Below are positions 20,345 through 28,939 of a stretch of 64,000 bases of DNA, piece by piece; the first letter of the stretch is position 1; every line of letters begins with the position of its first letter. The DNA lies in assembly GCA_049487715.1 (NCBI GenBank), contig CP150565.1:186001-250000 (forward strand). The letters are read 5' to 3'. The position numbers and the translations under genes are program-made. The stretch is from Pycnococcus provasolii (lineage: Eukaryota; Chlorophyta; Pseudoscourfieldiophyceae; Pseudoscourfieldiales). Below the pieces are notes generated by a model. It saw only the letters and a list, made by a program, of their open reading frames with translations. It was not told where the DNA came from and did not search any database.

Positions 20345-21200
20345 CTCCTTATGGTTTTCCCCCCCTTTCCCCCCTTTCCCCCGAAGCGAAGGGGCTCGCT
20401 TCGGAATATTGGGGGTTAAATTCTAAGGGTTTCTGAATGCTGGGGGAAAAAAAGAAGAGGAAAAAAGAAGGAAGTTATTCACTACTCTTTCCTCGCTTTC
20501 GAGCCTCTCTAGCAGCTTGTGCTCTCTTTCGTTTCCTCTCCTCCTCGTAAGCTGCTGCTCCCTTTGGATCCGGATTCGGACAAGTAGTTTGTAAGAAAAG
20601 TTTAAGAATCTCCTCGGATCTCATCTCCTGTAAATGGTTTCCTGACCGCGAACTTTTCAAAAAACTTTCCTAAAATTCAAGTTTAAGAACTTTTTTTCAT
20701 TCTTCGTTCTTCAAAACGCGTCAAATCCTACGCGGTAAAAGACAAAAATGTGAAATTTGTGAGACAAAAATGCGCAAATTTGGCAAATTTGTGAGGCAAA
20801 ATAGGCAAAATTGCCAAATTTGGCAAAATTGTAGGCAAAGGGTACAAATTTGTGAAAAATGACTTTTAGAAGTTTCCAGAAAAAATTTCAAGAAGTTTAC
20901 CCAAAAACATTAAGAAAATTTGCAAATCAGTTTTCCCGAAATTTTTCATGAAGTTTCAGGAAAATTAAGAAAATCATCTTTTCATTTTTAGTCAAGTTTT
21001 CAGTTAGGAAATTTCTGCTATTTCTCTCCCAAAATTTTTTTTTCGATTCACAAATTTAAATTTACTAAACTGTATAAATTCGCGCGCCCCACGGAGCGAA
21101 GCGACGCACCTGCCGAAGGCACGGTGCCTGGTACACCCCCATTATCATATTTCAATTTACAAACAATTCCGTTTTCGTATTCGAATGCGGAACGCATTTG
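20345..21200. other. AT-rich island, possible organelle-derived insert
   Basis: Base composition drops sharply from the GC-rich surroundings to mostly A/T, especially 20660-21080. It opens with pyrimidine runs and a perfect hairpin (20381-20404, CCGAAGCGA/TCGCTTCGG) and ends near a GC-rich cluster (ACGGAGCGAAGCGACGCACC at 21091) typical of the short dispersed repeats of chlorophyte organelle genomes. A reading frame of 61 codons at 20475-20660 (minus) lacks an ATG at its upstream end and is not called. 20750-20860 repeats GGCAAATTTG/GGCAAAATT variants. Confidence 0.5.
20745..20865. repeat. imperfect GCAAATTTG / GGCAAAATT repeat cluster
   Basis: At least seven imperfect copies of a 9-11 bp AT-rich unit (variants of GGCAAATTTGTGAG) in about 120 bp, several of them mutually inverted. 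Not found elsewhere in the window. Confidence 0.6.
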
Positions 21201-21904
21201 AATTCCCCACTTACTTTTTGTTCGTTCTATCTACTTCAGTTGGTTTCATTTGTGCCAAGGGGGGGGGGGGGGGGAGTCCGACGGCCGACGCCATTGAAGT
21301 TTTGTGCCAACGGCACGAAAAGTTCGGGTGGTATATTCTGGTCCAGTGACCGGACCGGGATCCCCAGGGGAAAAAAAACTTCCCGATGGACCAAAAATCA
21401 CATGAACAAGGGGAATGGTTCTACAGCGGATCCCCCCGCAACCCGATGCGCTGGCCCGACCTGCGACCCGAGCTTCACGACTCGTTTCGACTGATTTGAG
21501 CGAGCAATCTGTCACAATCATCTGCTGCGCGCAGCACGCGCAGCACGTCGTCGCGTGCACGTCGACGCGCGCGCGAGTGGCGCCACCGCACTACTTCTCG
21601 ACGACGCGTACGTTGCGACCGCTCGTCTAGCAGGCGGATGCGGGACTCAGGCATCGAAAGCGAGGCGGAGACGGGACGTATTTCACGCGCGTGTCATCAA
21701 TGGCGAAGACGCCGACGAGGACTTTTTTGAAATTATCTCGTAGGAGTTTGTGTGTACAATGTTTTGTAAATACATGATTGCAGTCTAAGCTCCAAGACAG
21801 TCCCCTTTCCCACACGTTGGACTCCTCTAGATACTACTCTAGCGGCAGGTAGAGTAGTAAGTGCGACTCTTCAGTCATCGTGTTAATGCACGGTTGGTGG
21901 CGAT
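21201..21904. other. intergenic accessory sequence
   Basis: Contains an 18-base poly-G run near 21258-21275, an inverted copy of the GGGATCCCGG element and a short plus-strand frame ending EDADEDFFEIIS (stop near 21743) that may be the tail of a decayed gene. No complete gene is supported. Confidence 0.4.
21345..21385 (-). repeat. inverted copy of the T-run + GGGATCCCGG element
   Basis: On the minus strand: GGGAAGTTTTTTTTCCCCTG, then GGGATCCCGGTCCGGTC. It aligns to 1320-1362 with a few differences. Confidence 0.55.
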
Positions 21905-21978
21905 GGCGACGACAACAGCGAAAACAAGTCGCAGTCGGAGACCTCACTACGCCAACAAAAGCGCCCTGATAGAGTTGG
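21905..21978 (+). pseudogene. fragment copied from the 3' end of the AP2-like gene
   Basis: About 65 of 72 bases match 2095-2166, the last codons of the AP2-like gene (shared GCGAAAACAAGTCGCA, ACTACGCCAACRAAAGCGCC and CTGATAG). Nothing upstream of it matches the rest of that gene, so this is an isolated duplicate of the gene's 3' end, or a shared mobile terminus. Confidence 0.7.
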
Positions 21979-22141
21979 ATGAATGTCTTTTTTATTAAAA
22001 AAAAAAGGTTATGGCGTGGCTCGTGTCGAACGATAGCCAGAAGAATGCTGCGTGAAGAGACTCCGGGCGCGGGTATTTGACACTTCTAATAAAAGTCGTC
22101 CTGAAAGTTTCGCATCTCTTCTTACGGGTCGTCAAATGTTT

Positions 22142-24337
22142 TTACCTGGTATCAAGCCACGCCTTCGCGAACAAACCGCCGACGACAGGACGTGCCGCGA
22201 AACCTACGACTTGCGCGTTCGTTGTCTGGTACCAGTCGGACATGGCGACGCGATTCTCCGTCGTGTTCACGTAGCCAAACAGAGCGCTCGTCGCATTCGC
22301 GAAGAAGTCGTTGTCAAACGTCGAGATCCAATGAAGCCACGGCACAAGCGTGAATGTGTTGCGCTCGTCTAGAGGTGTTCCGTACGGGTTCGCACGTGAT
22401 TTGTAGTGAGCAACTTCGCGAGTGTACACGACGTCGGAAAAGAGATTGTACCCCATAGCCTTGTCCCACAAGATGTTGTACTTTGAACTCCAGGAGTCGT
22501 CCAAATCGTACTGACGTTTGTACGAATCGCCAGCTTTGTTCAGTGCCAACTTCTCCCAGTCTCGTGCAAATCCTTTCGCATAATCCATATAGAATTTTGC
22601 ACTGCCAGCGTAGCCGCGCGCTTTCTGAAGATCCGCGTACGCCGCCAGGCCGACAATGCCCTTGGCGGCAAGGTTCGTATTGTGTGGACTCGGACCCTCG
22701 AAGTCGTCTGAGCATAGCTGATTGCCTGGATCGGGGAGCGTCGCAATGAGGAAGTTTGCCCATGATTCGAGAAGATCCCAAAACGGCGTCAGCCAGGCGA
22801 CAGCTGCCTTATCACCTCCCTGAGAACGAGCAAGCGCAGAAAGCATGATCAAGGCTGCCGAGGTCGCTGCCATAGGCATGTCTTCTTGCTGATTTGGCAT
22901 AATGTCACACACAGGCCATTGACCAATGTGATGCGGCGCAAATGGCTTCGTGTAGTTGTAGATACCTGTGCCATACGGCGCCGTCCCATTGTTGGCGTAA
23001 ACTAGCAGCGGAAGCATCTGGTAACGGAGCAGGTCAGGGGCAGCGTACAGAAAGATGGGACACGCGGGGAAAATCACGTCAACGGTCTGTACGTCGCCGT
23101 CGCTCGAGATCTCCTTCATGAACACCCAAGGTTCGTGAATAATCGGATTGTAAACCACTGCAAGGGATCCCGTCACCTGCCGGTAAGCAAGACTGCCAAG
23201 CAGCGCGTACTCGTCGCCGCCGCTAGACTGCAGGTCCTTAAAAACTGTGGCATCCACCTCGTCGCACGCCTGATCAAGCGCCTTACGTTGATTGTCGAGA
23301 ACCTGAAACAGTGATGACGCGTGCTTGTCGCTCGTCGCGGCGGATAAGTCGATGTCGGTGCCTCGATACAGAGGCGCGAGCATTGTTCCGAAGTATTCCA
23401 TCGCAATGCCGATGTCGTACAGAAGTGAAACCGTGCGCGCCTCGCCGTCCGCCATTTGCATAGCTACGGCAAGCACTGGATCAGACCCCGCAGACTGGCC
23501 AGCTGGCGCAGATGCGCGCGTATCCATCGCAGGTAGCGGCTTGCCGTCTACGAACGCCTCACGGCACGAAGTGACGCCCGCGGCTGTCGCGTCAGTGTTC
23601 TCGTCGGCGAGGACGTGCAGGTGTCCCCAGCTGACTCTGTCCCAACCTTGGTAGTAGTTAAAAGTTTGGCTTGTCGCGCCGATGCGCAGAACTGTGCCAG
23701 CTGCGTTGCCGAGTTGTCCAGTGTAGCTGGCGCGTGCCCACGAGACGTCTACAGTGTAGTTGGCAACCGCAAGGTCCCCAGCGACGTCGACATAGACGCG
23801 AGCGCCGCTCGTTCCCTTCACGACGACGTCGAGCCACGTTGCCGGAAGTGCCAGGACGTCCAGGTCTGGCTTTTTCGATCTCATGGCACTCGCCGCGGGC
23901 GTTCGAAACCTTGCGTGCAGCTGGATGCTGCCGTCGTTCGTGGTGAACACGTAATTCGTGGTCGTCGCGTAGACTTGCACGCTCTTTTGCACCATGGCAC
24001 TTTGGCACTTACTTGGGGTTGCTGGTGAGGCTGCGCCCATCCATCGCAAGCACGTTCCGTCTTGCATCACAAGCAAGCCTTGCATAGCGTTAGCGGGTCC
24101 ACTCCAGTGCGCGGTGGGTACGTCGGTGAGCGCGTCTGCGGGCGACCATATGGATATGTACGGCGACTGCACGACGAGCGGGACGGAAGACGGACGAAAC
24201 GTAGTGGTGACTGCTAAGGAAGAGTGCGGCAAGACGAGTATGCAAGCCACGAAAATAAGCCGCGAAATACACAGGCAAGGTCGAGCAGGCTTATTAGTAT
24301 GCGCGCGCGTCGACATCGGCGTCGACGGCGGCGGCAT
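22142..24337 (-). CDS. secreted glutaminase-family protein (DUF5127/DUF4965/DUF1793 type)
   Basis: 731 residues from the ATG at 24337; the ATG at 24316 is an alternative. A hydrophobic segment (ISRLIFVACILVLPHSSLA) near the N-terminus acts as a signal peptide. Residues after it follow the glutaminase-A architecture of fungi and actinobacteria: FRPSSVPLVVQSPYISIWSP at the N-terminal domain, SQTFNYYQGWDRVSWGH and YDIGIAMEYFG in the middle. The C-terminal helical domain follows with NQQEDMPMAATSAALIMLSA and LPDPGNQLCSDDFEGPSPHN, then TNLAAKGIVGLAAYA. These match the most conserved blocks of the family. The likely product is an extracellular hydrolase, named glutaminase in Aspergillus, although most members are untested. 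N-glycosylation sequons (NGT, NYT, NAT, NTT) are common. Upstream GTG codons extend the frame but add no signal peptide. Confidence 0.85.
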   Translation of the reverse strand: MPPPSTPMSTRAHTNKPARPCLCISRLIFVACILVLPHSSLAVTTTFRPSSVPLVVQSPYISIWSPADALTDVPTAHWSGPANAMQGLLVMQDGTCLRWMGAASPATPSKCQSAMVQKSVQVYATTTNYVFTTNDGSIQLHARFRTPAASAMRSKKPDLDVLALPATWLDVVVKGTSGARVYVDVAGDLAVANYTVDVSWARASYTGQLGNAAGTVLRIGATSQTFNYYQGWDRVSWGHLHVLADENTDATAAGVTSCREAFVDGKPLPAMDTRASAPAGQSAGSDPVLAVAMQMADGEARTVSLLYDIGIAMEYFGTMLAPLYRGTDIDLSAATSDKHASSLFQVLDNQRKALDQACDEVDATVFKDLQSSGGDEYALLGSLAYRQVTGSLAVVYNPIIHEPWVFMKEISSDGDVQTVDVIFPACPIFLYAAPDLLRYQMLPLLVYANNGTAPYGTGIYNYTKPFAPHHIGQWPVCDIMPNQQEDMPMAATSAALIMLSALARSQGGDKAAVAWLTPFWDLLESWANFLIATLPDPGNQLCSDDFEGPSPHNTNLAAKGIVGLAAYADLQKARGYAGSAKFYMDYAKGFARDWEKLALNKAGDSYKRQYDLDDSWSSKYNILWDKAMGYNLFSDVVYTREVAHYKSRANPYGTPLDERNTFTLVPWLHWISTFDNDFFANATSALFGYVNTTENRVAMSDWYQTTNAQVVGFAARPVVGGLFAKAWLDTR

Positions 24338-24626
24338 GCAAAGTGGGGGCGCAATATTGGGAGGGCGCCACCTAGGGCAGGGCGTACTCGGTAGGAGGGG
24401 GAACTCCCCGGGATCCTCTTTTGCACCTAAGTTCACTTCCGTATTGGGAGGAAGAAGCCGGGCCTTCGCCCGTCTCATCCGTCCGGACCACGTCGCCACC
24501 GCTTCGGCTTCGCAGATAGCACGCGGCCGCTATGATATACTCGCCACAGCAAGCCAACCAAGTAGTAGTGCCTTCCGCATCACGTTCGCCATCATGATCA
24601 TGACGTCCTTCGGTCGGTTTGCCAAC

Positions 24627-24992
24627 TCAGTCGCATCTGGATATTTGCGAGCGGCCAAGCGCAACTACACTCAGTCTACAGCACTCGCGCGGCCGCAAAC
24701 CGGTGTTGCCCTCCGCCACCAATAGAACCAAGCCACAGAAACACAGCTCGCTGGAGCTTGATGAGAACAAAGTGCAAGACAAGAACAAGAGCTCGGACAT
24801 CTCATCCCCAGTGACGTGCATAGCGCTTGCACTGTCGAAAATCCAAGTAGAGTGCCGTGCTTCACCTTGTTCAAGAAACCTTTGAACTGCGAGGCATGGT
24901 ACATCTAGTTGAATTGGAGAACCAGGATACGGTTTTTCGATCTTCAATGACTCAGCAAGTTCATTTATTCGATCAAGTCGTTGGTATGCAGT
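24627..24992 (-). pseudogene. Ty1/copia-like retrotransposon remnant (gag-protease junction)
   Basis: A minus-strand frame without ATG reads RINELAESLKI, later FLEQGEARHSTWIFDSASAMHV and TGDEMSELL (24845-24790). Copia Gag-Pol proteases begin with a WxxDSGAxxHMTG motif; here WIFDSASAMHVTGD keeps the layout but loses the catalytic DSG. The frame then runs into low-complexity sequence. No integrase, reverse transcriptase or LTR is found nearby, so only a small decayed piece remains. Confidence 0.4.
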
Positions 24993-25265
24993 CACCTCAA
25001 AGTTGCTTGGGCATCATGAGCTTGCAGTGGAGTAGAGATGAGAAGTCCGAGAGGAGAGTTGAGAGAGTTGAGAGAGGAGAAGTCCGCGGCACGGCAGGGC
25101 ACGCGGACAGCGGCCTTCAGAAGCGCGGTGAGGCGGTTTGTTGGGAGATAAGTCAGATAACAACGGAAATAACCTCAACGCGTTGCCGGAAAGGAGGCTA
25201 GAGAAGGAGGACGGCCAGACAGTCTCAGTGGACGTGGGAGACTGACACTTTTCGCTCTTTCCCAA

Positions 25266-25404
25266 CGGTCACCTGGCATGACCTTAGGTCACCTCTAGGC
25301 GAGAGCACAGGTCGCAGAGGCGTGACCTCACATGACCTTACATCACCCGGAAGTCGAGAGCACAGGTCGTAAGGGGCGAATGACCTTGCATGACCTTACG
25401 TGAA
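25266..25404. repeat. tandem repeat of about 60 bp
   Basis: Three partial units carry GGCATGACCTTAGGTCACC-like, ACATGACCTTACATCACC and GCATGACCTTACGTGA blocks, with GCGAGAGCACAGGTCG / TCGAGAGCACAGGTCG between them. The TGACCT half-sites alternate with near-inverted AGGTCA. Confidence 0.75.
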
Positions 25405-25604
25405 TCCCGACCATTCTCCCCACTCTTTTCCCCCCTAAGGCTACGCGACACCCGATAAAACATCCGTATAGAATTTCCACCCCAGCCCCCAGGCCGGCCC
25501 CCATGTAAACCTTTAGCTACCCGCAGCCCGGGCCGTCCCCTCCAGTCAGCCAGTGGGGTCCTTTTGGGGGGAGGGAAACTCCCCCGCCCTGCCCCCTGCC
25601 CTGC

Positions 25605-25641
25605 TACTAACCCTAACCCTAACCCTAACCCTAACCCTAAT
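25605..25641. repeat. interstitial telomere-type (CCCTAA)n array
   Basis: Five consecutive CCCTAA units flanked by unrelated sequence. Related arrays lie at 28899-28917, 38886-38915 and, degenerate, 5150-5168. Confidence 0.9.
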
Positions 25642-25867
25642 CAGGCGTAAGGTAGCAGGATTAGCAAGCAGGAGAGTGTTCTTCCCTTCCTTCCTTCGGG
25701 CGGGATCCCACGGGCGGGTCCCACTCCCTTGACCCTTCTCCTAGGAGCCGCGGCCTCCATGGGCGTGGCATCCTGTGCTTTTGTCGCCGCACCTTACAGT
25801 ACGTCGACATCAAGCACTCGCGCGTCGGAGATACTGTACGCGCAGAGGACCCAGAGGTCACTGTAGG

Positions 25868-25902
25868 GATCGCGGATCGGATCGCGGATCGGATCGCGGA
25901 CT
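25868..25902. repeat. 13-bp tandem repeat (GATCGCGGATCG type)
   Basis: Nearly three units of GGATCGCGGATCG in tandem. A simple short repeat. Confidence 0.8.
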
Positions 25903-26365
25903 CACCCAGAGCTCTCTCCCCAACTTGACTTCCCCTCCTAACCTTGTTCTAATAAGACCGAAGCTCAGCAGGGTAGTCTAAGTACCTTAAAAAAGAAGGA
26001 TTGCTTTCTCACTCCTCACAGAGTGTCACCCCACAGCCCCACGAGGAACCTACCCGCAGGGTACCCCAGGGGTACTGACCACCGTAACTAGTACCGTTCC
26101 CCACCGCCGAACGAGCGGTCAACCAAGAAAGAGAGGGAGGTGCACGACGGTTCTGTGGCCTCACGCACGCGGACACCTCCACGGGTACATACTGTAACCG
26201 CGTCTACGTCAGCCGTCAGGTAGGGTCACGGGCACACCACCAGGGGGTGTGGTTCACTGACTGACACTGACTGAGTGTCCTTATCAGTAACTTTGTCGCG
26301 TTTTCTTCCTCATCCTTGTCTTGTCTGTGGTACCCTAGTACTATCAATCATCGCCTTCGACTGTG

Positions 26366-28615
26366 ATGAAGGAACTATCGATCGGGACTGTGATGAACGC
26401 GGCGAGGTCGGCGGCGGTGTCAACCGCGCTGCTGTGGGAGCCGTGCAGGGAGGGGGTTTGCCATAAGTGCGCTGCGCCTCTCACACGAGTTGACACAGGC
26501 AGGAAGTGCCGCATGCCAGGGTGCGGCGTAAAGTGGCACGCCAACGACTGTGGTAAGCACTTGAAGTCCATCGGCATCCCGCCAGAAATGGTGGGGTACT
26601 GCCCGCGTTGCTCGAAGTGCTGCGGGTGCGGAGGTGGGCCGCTCCTCTGCCACGCTACCCGACTTCGCCAAGGGCGCAAAGGTGGGTTGACCAAGCGCAA
26701 ACGTGCAAGCGCCAGTGGGTCAGCAAACCCGTACGCCGAGGCGCAAATTGTCAGGCATGTCGCGCAGGTGGCTATGAAAGCCGGGATACCTCCGCCACCT
26801 CCACACGCACCTCCACACGCACCTCCCCCTCCTCAGGAGCGAAAGAATGGGAAGGCTCATGCTCCTCACTCTGCCTTTCATTCTTCAGGCCAGAGCGTCG
26901 GCCGTTTGACGTGCCCGCCTTCGCGTCACGACGATGTCGTCGTGACTCTTGCTCCTGCCACTCCTGCTCACTCCGCTGTCGCTGTCAACTCAACTGCAGA
27001 CGTCCTCGACCTCATGCAAGACGACGACGACGACGAGCGTTACACGCCGGTCGCGGTCACAGAGTCGCCAGCCGCAACCATACGAGATCCCTTGGCAACA
27101 CAAATAAATAGCCTACAGCTTCCAAGCAATTTCACAGCAGCCAACAACACAGTCAACGCTGCCTCTTTGGCCTTGCCCGTCGTTTCAACAACAGCACCTC
27201 CCGCGCTCAACGTCAACGTCAACACGGGTAATATGGGAAACGGTACCATGGGAAGCATGGTTCACCAGGCGAACCTCGCAGCCACGCTCCAAACCAACAT
27301 GGCTGCACATTTACCGCCACAGTTCGCGGCCGCTCTGCTGATGATGCCACCGCACATACTACAGGCGCTTGCACAGGCCGCCGCCACGATGCCACAACCG
27401 CCCACGCTCCCTGCGCCACCGGCCGCGCCGGCTCGGAAAACAAAACAGTCGTCGAAATTTCGCAGCTTCGAAGATGCGCGCGCTTACGTACGCACGCTCG
27501 GTCTGAAGAGCAATGAGAAGTGGAGGGAGTGGAGTAAGTCAGGCAAGCGACCGCACGACATACCGAGCCATCCTGATGTGACGTACGCGTCATCCGGCTG
27601 GATATCGTACCCCGACTTCCTCGGATACACGGACAGCCAGCAGGCTCGGAAAACAAAACAGTCGTCGAAATTTCGCAGCTTCGAAGATGCGCGTGCTTAC
27701 GTGCGCACGCTCGGTCTGAAGAGCAATGAGAAGTGGAGGGAGTGGAGTAAGTCAGGCAAGCGACCGCACGACATACCGAGCCATCCTGATGTGACGTACG
27801 CGTCATCCGGCTGGATATCGTACCCCGACTTCCTCGGATACGCGGACAGCAAGGTGACTGGCACGTATAAGCGCAACGCTGCCGCGGCGGGTCTGTGGGC
27901 GTTGCAGAACGACGCGGACAACGACGAAAAGGATGAGCACGTTGAAGATGACGAGGACGCTCAACAGCTTGCACAGCTCGTGTCTATCCTCTCAAGTGCG
28001 AAGGCAGCGAATGACGCAGCTGTGCAGCACCAGCAGCAACAGGCTCAAGCTTTAATGCAGGCTCAGGCAAGTGCAGACCTAGTGAGTGTGCTTCGAGAGA
28101 TTGTGCGTTCTGGTCAGACCACGTCGGTGCGACATCTTGAGCACGTGCTTCAGGGTATGATGATTGCACGAGCGAAAGAGGCGGCTACAGCTACAGCCAT
28201 GCAACAGCTTTTGAGTCTGTTGGTACCCTCGAATCAACAGGCTCTGGGACTTATCGACCCAGGAAACCTTCAACAAAACCTCGGGCTTCTACTCGGTGCG
28301 GCTGCCCAAGGTGGTGGTGACACCACCACCTTGGCCTCTCCCCCCTTAGCGCAGAGGATGACGAGTGCGCAGCCGCAGGCTCAGCCTAATAGCAAGAGGA
28401 TGCGACTCAGTGACTTCATCACGCCACAGACGTCGACGCCTATGAGCCTGTCGAACTTCTCTCCTCCTCTTCCTCCTCCTAATGGTGCTGCTTCTGCCGC
28501 CGCCGCTGGTGCTCCTGGTGTTCCTCCTCCTCCTCCTCCGCCACCAGTGTTCAATAGGCCTGCGAGGATCCGCGTCGGCAACAAGTCAAGGACAAAGTTT
28601 CGCACTTTTCAATAA
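26366..28615 (+). CDS. Cys-rich zinc-finger protein with a duplicated 71-residue module
   Basis: 749 residues from the ATG at 26366. Residues about 31-95 form a Cys/His-rich finger: CHKCAAPL, GRKCRMPGCGVKWHANDC, then YCPRCSKCCGCGG, resembling but not identical to the zf-4CXXC_R1 finger of CDCA7-type DNA-binding proteins. Residues about 356-497 hold two copies of a module SSKFRSFEDARAYVRTLGLK, then SNEKWREWSKSGKRPHDIP, ending GWISYPDFLGY. This module is widespread in stramenopile and algal proteins and is often described as integrase-SAM-like. The rest is Gln/Ala/Pro-rich and disordered, with an acidic stretch after the modules. Likely nuclear and DNA-linked; the exact role is unknown. The neighbouring downstream gene, same strand, is also an AT-hook nuclear-type protein. 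Confidence 0.75.
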   Translation: MKELSIGTVMNAARSAAVSTALLWEPCREGVCHKCAAPLTRVDTGRKCRMPGCGVKWHANDCGKHLKSIGIPPEMVGYCPRCSKCCGCGGGPLLCHATRLRQGRKGGLTKRKRASASGSANPYAEAQIVRHVAQVAMKAGIPPPPPHAPPHAPPPPQERKNGKAHAPHSAFHSSGQSVGRLTCPPSRHDDVVVTLAPATPAHSAVAVNSTADVLDLMQDDDDDERYTPVAVTESPAATIRDPLATQINSLQLPSNFTAANNTVNAASLALPVVSTTAPPALNVNVNTGNMGNGTMGSMVHQANLAATLQTNMAAHLPPQFAAALLMMPPHILQALAQAAATMPQPPTLPAPPAAPARKTKQSSKFRSFEDARAYVRTLGLKSNEKWREWSKSGKRPHDIPSHPDVTYASSGWISYPDFLGYTDSQQARKTKQSSKFRSFEDARAYVRTLGLKSNEKWREWSKSGKRPHDIPSHPDVTYASSGWISYPDFLGYADSKVTGTYKRNAAAAGLWALQNDADNDEKDEHVEDDEDAQQLAQLVSILSSAKAANDAAVQHQQQQAQALMQAQASADLVSVLREIVRSGQTTSVRHLEHVLQGMMIARAKEAATATAMQQLLSLLVPSNQQALGLIDPGNLQQNLGLLLGAAAQGGGDTTTLASPPLAQRMTSAQPQAQPNSKRMRLSDFITPQTSTPMSLSNFSPPLPPPNGAASAAAAGAPGVPPPPPPPPVFNRPARIRVGNKSRTKFRTFQ
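27431..27856 (+). repeat. 213-bp direct duplication inside the zinc-finger gene
   Basis: Two copies with a period of 213 bp (27431 and 27644) differ at only a few, mostly synonymous, positions over about 200 bp. This is an in-frame recent duplication of one 71-codon module. Confidence 0.9.
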
Positions 28616-28939
28616 CCCTACCCGGGTAACCTTGTTCTAATTTACCGTGCTTTGCATGCGTGCTTTGCATGCGTGCTTTGCGTGCGTTGCCTCTTACTTC
28701 TACCTTTATGTAGTGTTAAGTAACCTTAGTATATGCGTTGGCACTATTGTTGTTGTATAATACATTCTGTTGTGATGTGATGTGTTACTGTACCTCAGTA
28801 GTAATTCATTACATGTGGGGTGGGGCTTTCTGGACGTTTTTCTATCTTAAAACGAATCCATGCCGCACAGCGCCCGCGCCCTCTCGTAGCTCACCCAGCC
28901 CTAACCCTAACCCTAATCCACGGCCATTAACCCTTGTCA
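28616..28939. other. intergenic with telomere-type repeat
   Basis: Between two same-strand genes. It has three TGCGTGCTTTGCATGCGTGC-like repeats (28650-28690) and a (CCCTAA)3 array. No gene is seen. Confidence 0.5.
28899..28917. repeat. interstitial telomere-type (CCCTAA)3
   Basis: Three CCCTAA units, 23 bp before the start codon of the downstream gene. Confidence 0.85.

Larger units (their letters stand above)
24338..26365. other. 2-kb accessory intergenic region
   Basis: No intact gene. It holds a copia-type protease remnant, a tandem repeat of ~60 bp, a (CCCTAA)n array, a 13-bp tandem repeat and GGGATCC cores, each listed separately. The density of repeats marks it as the least constrained part of the window. 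Confidence 0.5.

Noticed and set aside
20475-20660. 61-codon minus-strand frame with a Lys/Arg/Ala-rich tail in the AT-rich island
   Set aside because: No ATG at its upstream end, unusual codon use and no match. Kept only as a note in the island entry.
21555-21743. Plus-strand frame ending EDADEDFFEIIS as a gene
   Set aside because: Too short, no domain, and the surrounding sequence is repeat-rich. Possibly a decayed gene tail.
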